Positions 1 through 7,629 of a DNA stretch of 64,000 nt are shown here, piece by piece. A model generated the notes under the pieces. The model was not told the DNA's origin. It saw only the letters and a program-made list of their open reading frames with translations, and made no database searches. How positions within the stretch are numbered: position 1 is the first letter of the stretch; each line of letters opens with the position of its first letter. This stretch comes from Phycisphaerales bacterium (lineage in GTDB: Bacteria; Planctomycetota; Phycisphaerae; Phycisphaerales; SM1A02), in contig JASMLY010000053.1 of NCBI GenBank assembly GCA_030748455.1, forward strand, positions 37,444-101,443. Reading direction: 5' to 3'. Both the position numbers and the translations under genes were made by a program.

Positions 1-305
1 TTCCCGAATATGATCAGATCAATACCATAAGGATTGGCTTGGTCATCAATAACAGGTTCTTCGAATGCAAGAACAAGTTCACCACCTTCGCCGATCGATA
101 TAAGTTCGTTTGGCATCCATGGTGCATTGAATGGACTGACAACTCCCGGCCAAACACCCTCGCCAGTGAAGCGAGTTGGTTCGCCAATTGCGGAAGTTGG
201 GTCGGTGTATCCATCGGCGGCTCCAGTTCCTGCTTCATATAAAACAACAGAATCTGCAAACGGATGTGAGAGTAGTGCGAAAACGATCAGGGGTGTTGGT
301 GACAT
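1..305 (-). CDS. Exported surface protein behind a B12 riboswitch (partial, N-terminal 101 residues)
   Basis: The reading frame opens at an ATG at 305 and runs off the left edge of the window. A good ribosome binding site (aaaggag, 7 bases before the ATG) fixes the start. The first ~17 residues (MSPTPLIVFALLSHPFA) form a signal peptide. The mature part is rich in Gly, Glu and Pro and contains GEGGELVLAFEEPVIDD followed by NPYGIDLIIFG. This pattern resembles exported planctomycete-type cell-surface proteins of unknown structure. The leader contains a cobalamin riboswitch, so expression should fall when B12 is plentiful. A role in B12 capture or uptake is inferred from that regulation only. The rest of the gene, and any uptake genes beyond it, lie outside the window. 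Confidence 0.8.
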   Translation of the reverse strand, partial: MSPTPLIVFALLSHPFADSVVLYEAGTGAADGYTDPTSAIGEPTRFTGEGVWPGVVSPFNAPWMPNELISIGEGGELVLAFEEPVIDDQANPYGIDLIIFG

Positions 306-395
306 ACGCGGTCTCCTTTGAGAATCCACGCGTAGGAGCGTCGTTGTGCCTTTGGAGCAGTCAGCAACGGTTCCCGATACGCGCGGGGTACACTG

Positions 396-590
396 AACGA
401 CAAGTGAGGTTTTCCGGCTTCGGGATCGATACCTTTTCTACCTTCCCACTCAAACTGAGCAGTGGTTTCTTGAAAAGTGTTGCCAAATTAGGCAATCCCG
501 TTACGGCGGCGCGTCCGCGGTGGTTTTTCACCACCTTCCCTATGACTCACACGGTGGAAAGTCACTATCTCAGTACACCTGAGGTACGCC
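396..590 (-). promoter_or_regulatory. Cobalamin (B12) riboswitch
   Basis: Read on the minus strand, the leader carries the conserved cobalamin-aptamer blocks in the right order. First comes ATAGGGAA followed by a GGTGGTG-AAAA-CCACC hairpin. Next is GCGGACGCGCCGCCGTAAC, which matches the conserved CGG-CCCGCC-CTGTAA core. Then come CCACTG, GTGGGAAGG, and finally GATCCCGAAGCC-GG-AAAACCT. The element ends about 90 bases before the ATG at 305 of the exported surface protein. That leaves room for an expression platform that hides the ribosome site or terminates transcription. The aptamer call is firm; the exact ends are approximate. Confidence 0.92.
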
Positions 591-627
591 CTGTCACAAG
601 AAATGATAGCAGAATAGCTACAATTCG

Positions 628-656
628 TTGACACTCTAGGAGGGGTGCGATACCCT
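628..656 (+). promoter_or_regulatory. Probable promoter of the HEAT-repeat gene
   Basis: A perfect TTGACA (628-633) and a weaker TACCCT (651-656) are separated by 17 bases, about 70 bases upstream of the ATG at 727. The -10 match is poor, so this is tentative. Confidence 0.4.
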
Positions 657-726
657 TCCTAGTCTCAGAGCGGTTATTCTGACCGTTTTTCATATCCCGA
701 TGTATCTCCCCAATGGAGCAGTTCAC

Positions 727-2862
727 ATGATGATCACCCAAAACCGAATGTTTGCAATGTTCTTGACCGCCGTTTTGGCCGCTTGCACAGCAATCTCCCG
801 AGCTCAAGATGCCGACACAGAAGCACTTGTAGACGATTTTGTGCATTATGCACTGATCGCAAACGTGGACCTTGCAGAAGCGAATGCAATTGCACTTTTG
901 AGAAGTGAACTCAGTGATGAAGCATTGTACGAACTTGTGAATGAAACGAAACAGCGACAAGATCGTTTTGATCGTGCAATCGGTTGGGCGCTTTATGTAG
1001 ATCGCCTCCAACCCCTTGCTGCGGAATTAGAAGCACGTGTCGAAACCGGACGAATTCAACTCATTCGTGATGCAGCCCAACTTGCAGAGGCGATTGATCT
1101 TTTGTCTGGCACGACAAGGCAAAGGTTGCTCGCTGAAGAGCGGCTCAATGCTGCAGGGGAATATGCTGTTCCACCTTTACTTCGAAGAATGTTTGAAAAT
1201 CCAGATGCCCGAACAACTCGGATGGTCAGCAAAATGTTAGCAGACATCGGTGGAGATGCAGTGTTGCCTCTGACAGTTGCGCTTCCGCATCTCAATGGGG
1301 AAACACAAGTTGTTGTTTGTCGCGTTCTTGGTCAAATCGGATACGCACACGCAGCGCCAGCATTGCTTTCGCTCGCTCAAAACACAGATGCTAGTCCTGC
1401 TGCAGCACAAGCTGCAGCAGCTGCACTTCATGAAATCGGTATCTCCGTTGACTCTAATCTTTCAACGTTACAAACTGTTGTTGCAGGTCAATTTTTTGAC
1501 GGTCAAGTTTCAGTGATGCCACTAGCAATTGCTGGAGTGAATAACTTTTGGGTCTGGGATGACATGTACGGATTAGAAACCCGTGACGTTCCTGAAAGTA
1601 TTTTCGATGATGTCATGGCGATGTACTTCGCAGCCGCCGCGCTCTCAAACGACTCAAAAAACGAGCCTGCTATGAGCATGTTTGTTGCATCGAATTTAAG
1701 AAGAGCACGTGAACTTGGTAGAGATGCCGATTTAGTCTATGGAAATCTTGCCTATAGCCCTGAATTCTACGCCACGGTCTTTGGTCCTGAAGTTGCCAGT
1801 GATGTGCTTCAAATTGCGCTTGAGGACAACGACACACCGCTTGCACATGATGCCATTTCAGCACTTGCTCGAACTGCGGGTGCTACTGCTGCTGTGACGG
1901 GAGCAAATCAACCACTTGTGAATGCAATGTTTTACCCAGATCGTCGTGTGCAATACGAAGCTGCGATGACGATTGCCTCGACTTTGCCAGAGATGGATTT
2001 TGAGGGAAGTTACCGAGTCGTACCTCTACTCGCTTCTGCTGTACGAAGTGGAAATGCCATGTATGCAATCGTTGTTGGTGAAGACGAAGAAGTACGGAGA
2101 CGAATTGGAACCTCTCTTGAACAGATGGGGTGGGCGATCGTGGGTGAAGGAGTAGACGCTGAACGTGCAGTTGAAGCTGCCGGAGTCATACCTGGGATCG
2201 ATCTTGCTGTTGTCGCAGCGCGAACAGCTTCACACGGTGAACAAGTAGCGAGCGAATTGGGTGCGATGTCTGCAACGACTGCAACTCCTGTTTTACTTTT
2301 ATCTGATGGTGTTGAAGTTCAGATACTCAGAGAAGCAACAGGGCAGCAAGACATGGTCGCAGCGGGGAACATTTCAATGTCTGATTCTGCTCTTGCAGCT
2401 GTGCTTGAAGGACTTCTTGCAAAAGCAGCAGGAGGTCGCCTCGATGCCGCCGAAGCAGAATTGTTTGCAGCTCGTGCACTTGCAGTCTTACGAGATATTG
2501 CCCTTGCAGACACAATTCTCGAAGTCGATGACGCAACCGGAGCGTTAGTTGACGCACTTGCAATCGCCGACCCAGTGACGAAATCACTCGTAGCTGAAAC
2601 GTTGTCGATGGTTGATGCTCCACTTGCTCAACAAACGTTGGTGAGTGCAGCACTCGCAGATGGCACGATGGACGATCGAATACTGATGCTTGATGAAGCA
2701 TCGGCATCTGTCCGCCGTTGGGGGAATTTGACAGCAGATTGGCAAGTCGATGAAATCATTCATCTCGTTGAGAGTACAAGTGGCGATGTAGCAGATGCAG
2801 CTGCAAGGCTCAATGGTGCGATTAATCATCCAGGTACATCAGTCATGATCTTCATGCCCTGA
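727..2862 (+). CDS. Exported HEAT-repeat protein with a receiver-like domain
   Basis: This is a 711-residue protein of unknown function. The start at 727 is chosen because ggag lies 8 bases upstream and the next ~26 residues form a signal peptide ending AISRAQ. Residues ~120-240 and ~370-430 contain helical repeats of the HEAT type, such as ADIGGDAVLPLTVALPHL and LGQIGYAHAAPALLSLAQ. Residues ~445-555 (AIVVGEDEEVRRRIGTSLEQ, then GIDLAVVAART, then PVLLLS) look like a degenerate response-regulator receiver fold. The normal phospho-acceptor pattern is not clear, so a structural rather than phosphorelay role is likely. The remaining C-terminus is Ala-rich and helical. The gene stands alone, followed 26 bases later by a tRNA gene. 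The function is unknown; protein-protein scaffolding in the periplasm is inference. Confidence 0.8.
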   Translation: MMITQNRMFAMFLTAVLAACTAISRAQDADTEALVDDFVHYALIANVDLAEANAIALLRSELSDEALYELVNETKQRQDRFDRAIGWALYVDRLQPLAAELEARVETGRIQLIRDAAQLAEAIDLLSGTTRQRLLAEERLNAAGEYAVPPLLRRMFENPDARTTRMVSKMLADIGGDAVLPLTVALPHLNGETQVVVCRVLGQIGYAHAAPALLSLAQNTDASPAAAQAAAAALHEIGISVDSNLSTLQTVVAGQFFDGQVSVMPLAIAGVNNFWVWDDMYGLETRDVPESIFDDVMAMYFAAAALSNDSKNEPAMSMFVASNLRRARELGRDADLVYGNLAYSPEFYATVFGPEVASDVLQIALEDNDTPLAHDAISALARTAGATAAVTGANQPLVNAMFYPDRRVQYEAAMTIASTLPEMDFEGSYRVVPLLASAVRSGNAMYAIVVGEDEEVRRRIGTSLEQMGWAIVGEGVDAERAVEAAGVIPGIDLAVVAARTASHGEQVASELGAMSATTATPVLLLSDGVEVQILREATGQQDMVAAGNISMSDSALAAVLEGLLAKAAGGRLDAAEAELFAARALAVLRDIALADTILEVDDATGALVDALAIADPVTKSLVAETLSMVDAPLAQQTLVSAALADGTMDDRILMLDEASASVRRWGNLTADWQVDEIIHLVESTSGDVADAAARLNGAINHPGTSVMIFMP

Positions 2863-2888
2863 TTGCCTCATAGACCCCGTATTCACAC

Positions 2889-2961
2889 GCCGCCCTAGCT
2901 CAGTTGGTAGAGCGAAGCTTTCGTAAAGCTTAGGTCACGGGTTCGACTCCCGTGGGTGGCT
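2889..2961 (+). tRNA. tRNA-Thr (anticodon CGT)
   Basis: The sequence folds into a full cloverleaf. The acceptor stem is GCCGCCC/GGGTGGC with one G-U pair. The D arm is GCTC-AGTTGGTA-GAGC, the anticodon stem AAGCT/AGCTT has the loop TTCGTAA, and the T arm is ACGGG-TTCGACT-CCCGT. The loop centre is CGT, so it reads ACG threonine codons. The discriminator base is T at 2961; no CCA is encoded. A cluster of hairpins starts at the next base. Confidence 0.96.
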
Positions 2962-3218
2962 CTGATCACATAGACCAACGAAGTTGGTCTATGTGATCAG
3001 AGCCGATGTGTGCTTCGCACACATCTGTGTATTTGCATTTGTGTCTCAAGAGGAAGCCAAGGCCCTTCCCCTTGAGACACAAATGCAAATCCACCCCACG
3101 TCGTCGGATTCACAGTGACGGCTTCGCCATCACTGCGAATGCAACTCCCGTGGTGCCTAATTTGTGATGTAAGCGAAAGAGAGAACGCCAAGGCCCTTCC
3201 CCTTGAGACACAAATGCA
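2962..3218 (+). repeat. Cluster of hairpins and a 32-base direct repeat after tRNA-Thr
   Basis: This stretch holds no gene. It contains a perfect 18-bp inverted repeat with a GAA loop (2962-3000) and a 9-bp inverted repeat with a TTC loop (3005-3025). A 20-bp perfect inverted repeat follows, with arms 3031-3050 and 3071-3090; its loop contains a further ggaag/cttcc pairing. A fourth, imperfect hairpin lies around 3113-3137. The 32 bases at 3056-3087 recur exactly at 3187-3218. The first hairpin may end tRNA transcription, but no T-run follows it. The modular look suggests small non-coding repeat elements. Confidence 0.8.
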
Positions 3219-3219
3219 T

Positions 3220-3265
3220 GAATCATAAAAAACACCGCACGAAGGTGCGGTGTTTTTTATGATTC
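3220..3265. terminator. Bidirectional intrinsic terminator
   Basis: A perfect 21-bp inverted repeat with a GAAG loop has the GC core caccgcac/gtgcggtg. The core is flanked by an A-run on one side and a T-run on the other, so it can end transcripts from either side. It sits just after the stop of the minus-strand lipoprotein gene (3285) and also closes the tRNA side. Confidence 0.9.
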
Positions 3266-3284
3266 GTAGGAGTAGAGAAGTACA

Positions 3285-3653
3285 TTAATCTTCAAGCCCA
3301 GTGTATCCACCAGTTGTTTGTGTAGACGTCGTTGTCGTAGTGCCTGTTCGGTTCACACTTCCGTCTGGGTTCAATGTCTCGTGTACAGTTGTGCGCCGTA
3401 CTGTCGTGCCGTCTGCTTGTTGTTGTTGGTACGCTCGTTGCTGCTGTTGCTCTTGGTCATTACCAATTGCTCCGCCGATTGCACCACCAATTGCAGCACC
3501 TGCAAGCGTACCGCCGGTGTCACCGCCAATTGCCTGACCCGCGAGGGCACCGACAATTGCGCCCATAGAAGCACCTTCTTCAGTTTTGCTGCAACCCAAA
3601 AGTGAACCTGTTGCGATTGTTGCGATTGTCATTCCGATCATTGCTTTGTTCAT
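3285..3653 (-). CDS. Small glycine-zipper lipoprotein
   Basis: This is a 122-residue protein. The start at 3653 follows an aggagg ribosome site 6 bases upstream. Residues 1-20 form a lipoprotein signal with the lipobox LLGC, so the mature protein should be lipid-anchored at Cys20. Residues ~27-65 form a glycine-zipper segment (GAIVGALAGQAIGG, GGTLAGAAIGGAIGGAIG) able to pack into membranes. A Gln-rich run and a Thr-rich tail follow. Proteins of this kind are usually outer-membrane-associated and often stress-linked; the exact role here is unknown. It is transcribed alone and ends at a strong terminator. Confidence 0.85.
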   Translation of the reverse strand: MNKAMIGMTIATIATGSLLGCSKTEEGASMGAIVGALAGQAIGGDTGGTLAGAAIGGAIGGAIGNDQEQQQQRAYQQQQADGTTVRRTTVHETLNPDGSVNRTGTTTTTSTQTTGGYTGLED

Positions 3654-3966
3654 GATGAACCTCCTGATATGTTGCTGTCTTCGTTGGAAACCTACCACTA
3701 TAGATAACGTAGACCGAAGAGCATATGTTTCAATTACTTTATTCGCATCATACGAATATTTAGGGTTTGTTGTCCAAAAATTTCTTCATTTATAAGAAAA
3801 CTGGGACGGCTCCTCTCGTACATCCCCCGAATGTTCGTGTCCGAACTTGCCATATTTGGCAATATTGTAGGAATCGTCCCAGTCTGGGAGTCCATCAGTT
3901 GTCTGTGAGAAGTATGCCATATATTTTGAATATGCAAGGAACAAATCTCCACTTTTCTCGGAAAAA
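3654..3966. other. Intergenic region, no supported gene
   Basis: These 313 bases lie between two minus-strand genes. They should carry the promoter of the glycine-zipper lipoprotein gene, but no pair of boxes with good spacing stands out. A 44-codon minus-strand frame (3786-3920) is present but unsupported. Confidence 0.5.
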
Positions 3967-4512
3967 TTATGTTTTCCATTTGATGTTACAGCCAACGGCA
4001 GGTTTTTGATTCTTCGGTGGGTTTTTACCGGCTGCGAGTGCATTAAGGGCGTTGAGGAGGTCCTTTCCCGTTGAAATGCCACAATTTGGGCGGGAATCAT
4101 CAAACTGACCTCGATAATAGAGGCGTTGATTCGCATCGAAGAGAAACACATCAGGTGTACACGCAGCGGAATACGTTGTAGCGACTTCCTGTGTTTCATC
4201 GAACAGATAGGGAAACGACCACCCATAGACATTTGCAGTTCGCACCATTTCTTTTGGTGCATCAGCAGGATACGCAGTGATGTCGTTTGCATTGATACAA
4301 ACCATTTCAATACCAAGGTCATGGCACTGCGATTGGACCGTGTTCAAGGTGTGTGCAATATGAACGACGTAGGGACAGTGGTTGCAGATGAAGATGACCA
4401 AAAAACCTTTCGATTGTTGGTTGAACGTAAAAAAGTTTCCTTCAGCATCGGGAAGAGAAAATGGGGGTAATGTTGTTCCAAGGGGAACCATGTTTGAAGG
4501 TGTTTCAGCCAT
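3967..4512 (-). CDS. Thioredoxin-like redoxin family protein
   Basis: This 181-residue protein matches the redoxin/AhpC-TSA-like family marked by FICNHCPYV. The Cys-Asn-His-Cys pair (residues ~43-46) stands where thioredoxins have CxxC. A second conserved Cys lies in ACTPDVFLFD, where the cis-proline region is expected, and the family C-terminal signature GCNIKWK is intact. No signal peptide is seen, so it is probably cytoplasmic. Thiol-disulfide or peroxide chemistry is expected from the family; the substrate is unknown. It is transcribed away from sucC with only 38 bases between the two starts, so their promoters must overlap. Length and motifs are complete. Confidence 0.88.
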   Translation of the reverse strand: MAETPSNMVPLGTTLPPFSLPDAEGNFFTFNQQSKGFLVIFICNHCPYVVHIAHTLNTVQSQCHDLGIEMVCINANDITAYPADAPKEMVRTANVYGWSFPYLFDETQEVATTYSAACTPDVFLFDANQRLYYRGQFDDSRPNCGISTGKDLLNALNALAAGKNPPKNQKPAVGCNIKWKT

Positions 4513-4534
4513 ATCAAGGAGTCCTTTGTTGCTG

Positions 4535-4540
4535 TATAAT
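4535..4540 (+). promoter_or_regulatory. -10 box for sucC
   Basis: A consensus TATAAT ends 10 bases before the sucC ATG, so the transcript would have almost no leader. No good -35 is visible. Confidence 0.55.
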
Positions 4541-4550
4541 TGGTGATTCT

Positions 4551-5756
4551 ATGAAGATACACGAATATCAAGCACGTCAACTCCTCGCTGAGGCGGGAAT
4601 CCCTGTTCCCGGTGGAACGATGGTGACTTCCGTCAAAGAAGCAACAGCTGCAGCATCGTCATTGCTGACTGCAGGGGCATCATTGCTCGTTGTCAAAGCT
4701 CAAGTTCATGCAGGTGGACGGGGTAAGGCTGGGTTTGTCAAGTTATGTCGATCGCTCGAAGAGGTCACAGAAGCAGCGACGTTTATGTTTAGTACTCCGA
4801 TGGTGAGCGTACAAACTGGTCCCGAAGGGCTTGACGTTACAAAAGTGCTGATTGCAGACGGTGTTGACATCGCAAGCGAATTCTATCTTGCGATCACAAC
4901 CGATCGTGCAAATGGGACAAACGCTTTGATCGCATCAAGCGAAGGTGGCGTAGAGATTGAAACGGTAGCACATGAAAACCCTGACGCTATTTTGACTCAA
5001 CGGATTGATCCACTTGCAGGGTTACAAGAATACCAAGCACGCCAAATGGCATTTGATCTTGGGTTCAAGGGAAAGCAAGTCCGCCAAGCTTCTTCAATCA
5101 TGATGAAACTTGCAAAACTCGTAGATGAAACAGATGCATCACTCGCAGAGATCAATCCCTTGATTATCACTCCAGCAACTGATGAACACCCAGATGGCGA
5201 AGTACTTGCGATTGATGCGAAGTTTAATTTTGACGACAACGCACTGTTTCGTCACCCAAACCTGAAAGCAATGTTCGATCCAACAGAAGAAAATGCATCA
5301 GAACTGCAAGCTGCAGAGTTTGGCCTCAACTTCATCGCACTTGATGGCAACATTGGTTGTCTTGTGAACGGTGCTGGTTTAGCAATGGCAACCATGGACA
5401 TCATAAAGTTGCACGGTGGAAGCCCCGCTAACTTTTTAGATGTTGGCGGCGCGGCGACCCTTGAAGCCGTCACCGAAGCATTCCGAATCATTCTTGCCGA
5501 CGAAAAAGTAGAAGGCGTTCTTGTGAACATCTTCGGTGGCATTATGAAGTGTGACGTGATCGCAGAGGCCATCGTTAGCGCAGCAAAAACTGTTGGTTTC
5601 ACAGTTCCCCTTGTTGTTCGCCTTGAAGGAACAAATGTAGAAGCTGCAAGAAAAATACTCAAAGCTGCTGAAGCGGATATCCCAACGATGCAAACAGCGG
5701 GTGATCTTGAAGATGCTGCGGCACGTGTTGCTTCAGCAGTCTCAGCAGTTTGCTAA
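4551..5756 (+). CDS. sucC: Succinyl-CoA ligase (ADP-forming) beta subunit
   Basis: This 401-residue protein has the normal length for SucC. It catalyses substrate-level phosphorylation of ADP or GDP with conversion of succinyl-CoA to succinate in the citric acid cycle, together with the alpha subunit SucD. The N-terminus MKIHEYQARQLLAEAGIPVP is typical and fixes the start at 4551. The ATP-grasp domain covers residues ~1-235 (VKAQVHAGGRGKAGFVK, LAEINPL). The CoA-ligase domain follows with GNIGCLVNGAGLAMATMD, FLDVGGAA and NIFGGIMKCD. sucD, normally the next gene, is absent here. A HAD phosphatase gene starts directly after the stop codon instead, so the partner subunit must be encoded elsewhere. 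Confidence 0.96.
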   Translation: MKIHEYQARQLLAEAGIPVPGGTMVTSVKEATAAASSLLTAGASLLVVKAQVHAGGRGKAGFVKLCRSLEEVTEAATFMFSTPMVSVQTGPEGLDVTKVLIADGVDIASEFYLAITTDRANGTNALIASSEGGVEIETVAHENPDAILTQRIDPLAGLQEYQARQMAFDLGFKGKQVRQASSIMMKLAKLVDETDASLAEINPLIITPATDEHPDGEVLAIDAKFNFDDNALFRHPNLKAMFDPTEENASELQAAEFGLNFIALDGNIGCLVNGAGLAMATMDIIKLHGGSPANFLDVGGAATLEAVTEAFRIILADEKVEGVLVNIFGGIMKCDVIAEAIVSAAKTVGFTVPLVVRLEGTNVEAARKILKAAEADIPTMQTAGDLEDAAARVASAVSAVC

Positions 5757-6410
5757 ATGCTTGTTCTCTTTGATATTGACGGAACGATGCTTTCTTCTGA
5801 AGGTGTCGGTGTTCGATCAATTGAACAAGCAGGAGAGGCGATGTTTGGAAAACCATTTTCTCTTTCTGGGTTGCCAATTGGCGGAAGGCTTGATCCCCTC
5901 ATCTGGAAGGATGCTTGTGCAAGACACGACATCGAAGATCACACAATGCACCACGATGCCTTTCGTCGTTGCTACACCGAAATTCTTCGCACGAACTTAG
6001 AACAAACAAACGTAACGGTTCTTCCCGGTGTGACCGAGCTCATTGAGAAGTTGGTGGAACACGATCACACACTTGGACTTGTGACGGGAAACTATGAAGA
6101 AACAGGGTTGATGAAACTTGAGGCGGCAGGAATCGATACGAAACCATTTGTAGCAAATGCGTGGGGAACTGATGGAAATGTACGTGCAGATTTGCCTCCC
6201 CATGCACTCGCGCAGCACAACACAGAAGAGCCTGTAGTCCTCATCGGAGATACAGAACATGATGTGACAAGTGGTCATGCAGCTGGGTGTAGGGTCATTG
6301 CAGTGTGTACTGGGTCGCACGACTGTGTTACACTTGAACGTGTCAAACCAGATCTTCTAGTTGCAGATTTGACTGACACAGAGGCGATCTTCAAATGGAT
6401 GGTATTGTAA
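5757..6410 (+). CDS. HAD-family phosphatase (phosphoglycolate phosphatase-like)
   Basis: This 217-residue hydrolase starts at the base after the sucC stop. All four HAD motifs can be seen. Motif I is FDIDGTML (residues ~4-11), with Asp as the nucleophile. Motif II is VTGN near residue 117. The motif III region follows with basic residues. Motif IV is VLIGDTEHDV near residue 165. A helical cap lies between motifs I and II, as in the phosphoglycolate phosphatase/beta-phosphoglucomutase group. The substrate cannot be told from sequence. It overlaps the next gene by 16 bases, so the three genes sucC, HAD and DUF418 are probably co-transcribed. Confidence 0.88.
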   Translation: MLVLFDIDGTMLSSEGVGVRSIEQAGEAMFGKPFSLSGLPIGGRLDPLIWKDACARHDIEDHTMHHDAFRRCYTEILRTNLEQTNVTVLPGVTELIEKLVEHDHTLGLVTGNYEETGLMKLEAAGIDTKPFVANAWGTDGNVRADLPPHALAQHNTEEPVVLIGDTEHDVTSGHAAGCRVIAVCTGSHDCVTLERVKPDLLVADLTDTEAIFKWMVL

Positions 6411-7627
6411 ACGCTCCAATTTCACTGAAAGAACGAATAGGTTCTATCGATGTACTTCGTGGGGTTGCAGTTCTTGGCATTTTGCTCATGAACAGTGTGT
6501 GCTTTTCTATGGTACTCGCAGCGTATGAAAACCCCACTGTGTATGACGATCTCTCTGGAACAGGGTGGTGGGTATGGCTTTCTCTCCACCTTATTGCAGA
6601 TCAGAAATTTATTGCCATTTTTTCTATCTTGTTTGGAGCTGGGGTTTGCATCTTTACAGATCGAGCAGATGCAAAATCACACAATGTCTGGCCTCTCCAA
6701 ATTTCAAGAATGGGTTGGTTGTTGTTGATCGGTATCGTGCACGCGTATTGTATTTGGTATGGAGATATTCTTGTTACATACGCTGTTGCGGGTGTTGTTC
6801 TCGCATCTCTTCGAAAGTGGGACCCAAAACGGTTGTTTATTCTCGGAGCAATTTCTCTTGGTATTGTTACTTTGTTGATTAATCACATGTTCGGAATGAC
6901 GGTCTCGTACTGGCCAGAGGAGGTTATTGCAGAGATGCGATCAACTGCTGATTTGACAAGCGAAGCGAATGTAAACGAGATTGCCGCATACACTGGCTCG
7001 TGGACTGGTCAATTGGCACATCGCATCCCAACATCTCTCATGATGCATTTGTTTATCGTTCCATTCTTTTTGTTTTGGCGTGTTGTGGGTTTGATGTTGA
7101 TGGGAATGGCGCTGTATCGTTGGGGCGTTCTTTCAGCGAAACGGTCTACGATTTTTTACATAAAAATGATTGCAATCGGTTTACTTATTGGGATGCCACT
7201 GATCCTTGTTGGAGTTTGGCAGAAATCCATTCACGGTTGGGATCCCATTCGTCAACATTTTGTAGATGGCAATTGGAACATTATCGGCGCAGGGTTCGTT
7301 GCGTTCGCATGGATCGGTATTGTGATGCTCTTCTGTAAACAGCATCGATTTCCTCTTGTTCGCAATGCATTTGCTGCGGTTGGTCGGATGGCATTGACAA
7401 ACTACATCGCGCAAAGTCTGATTTGCACGTATCTTTTTTATGGGCATGGGCTCGGGTGGTTTGGGCAGGTCGGGCGGTTGCAACTGCTAGGAATTGTGGT
7501 CGCAATTTGGATTTTCCAAATCATTTTTAGTTTGATTTGGCTCCGCTTTTTTAGATTCGGTCCACTTGAATGGGCATGGCGAAGCGCAACCTACCTAAAG
7601 TTCCAACCAATGTTGGTATCATCTTAG
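6395..7627 (+). CDS. DUF418 (YeiB-like) integral membrane protein
   Basis: This is a 410-residue protein with about 9-10 hydrophobic helices. The N-terminal signature RIGSIDVLRGVAVLGILLMN and the C-terminal part (FAAVGRMALTNYIAQSLIC, then GPLEWAWRSATY) are the hallmarks of the DUF418/YeiB family of inner-membrane proteins. Members are of unknown biochemical role and are often thought to be transporters or acyltransferase-like. The start at 6395 overlaps the HAD gene by 16 bases. The length is normal for the family. Confidence 0.9.
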   Translation: MDGIVNAPISLKERIGSIDVLRGVAVLGILLMNSVCFSMVLAAYENPTVYDDLSGTGWWVWLSLHLIADQKFIAIFSILFGAGVCIFTDRADAKSHNVWPLQISRMGWLLLIGIVHAYCIWYGDILVTYAVAGVVLASLRKWDPKRLFILGAISLGIVTLLINHMFGMTVSYWPEEVIAEMRSTADLTSEANVNEIAAYTGSWTGQLAHRIPTSLMMHLFIVPFFLFWRVVGLMLMGMALYRWGVLSAKRSTIFYIKMIAIGLLIGMPLILVGVWQKSIHGWDPIRQHFVDGNWNIIGAGFVAFAWIGIVMLFCKQHRFPLVRNAFAAVGRMALTNYIAQSLICTYLFYGHGLGWFGQVGRLQLLGIVVAIWIFQIIFSLIWLRFFRFGPLEWAWRSATYLKFQPMLVSS

Positions 7628-7629
7628 GT

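Noticed and set aside
3142..3161. A stretch resembling the 3' part of tRNA-Thr (ctcccgtgg followed by tgcct)
   Set aside because: Too short and degenerate to call a duplicated tRNA end or an attachment site.
2997..3191. A 64-codon minus-strand frame across the hairpin cluster
   Set aside because: The sequence is made of inverted repeats, so the open frame is a by-product.
3786..3920. A 44-codon minus-strand frame upstream of the redoxin stop region
   Set aside because: No ribosome site or -10 box, no family resemblance, and it lies in a region expected to hold a promoter.
4461..4550. Longer N-terminus for SucC
   Set aside because: The extension overlaps the divergent redoxin gene and is not part of the SucC family; the ATG at 4551 gives the typical N-terminus.
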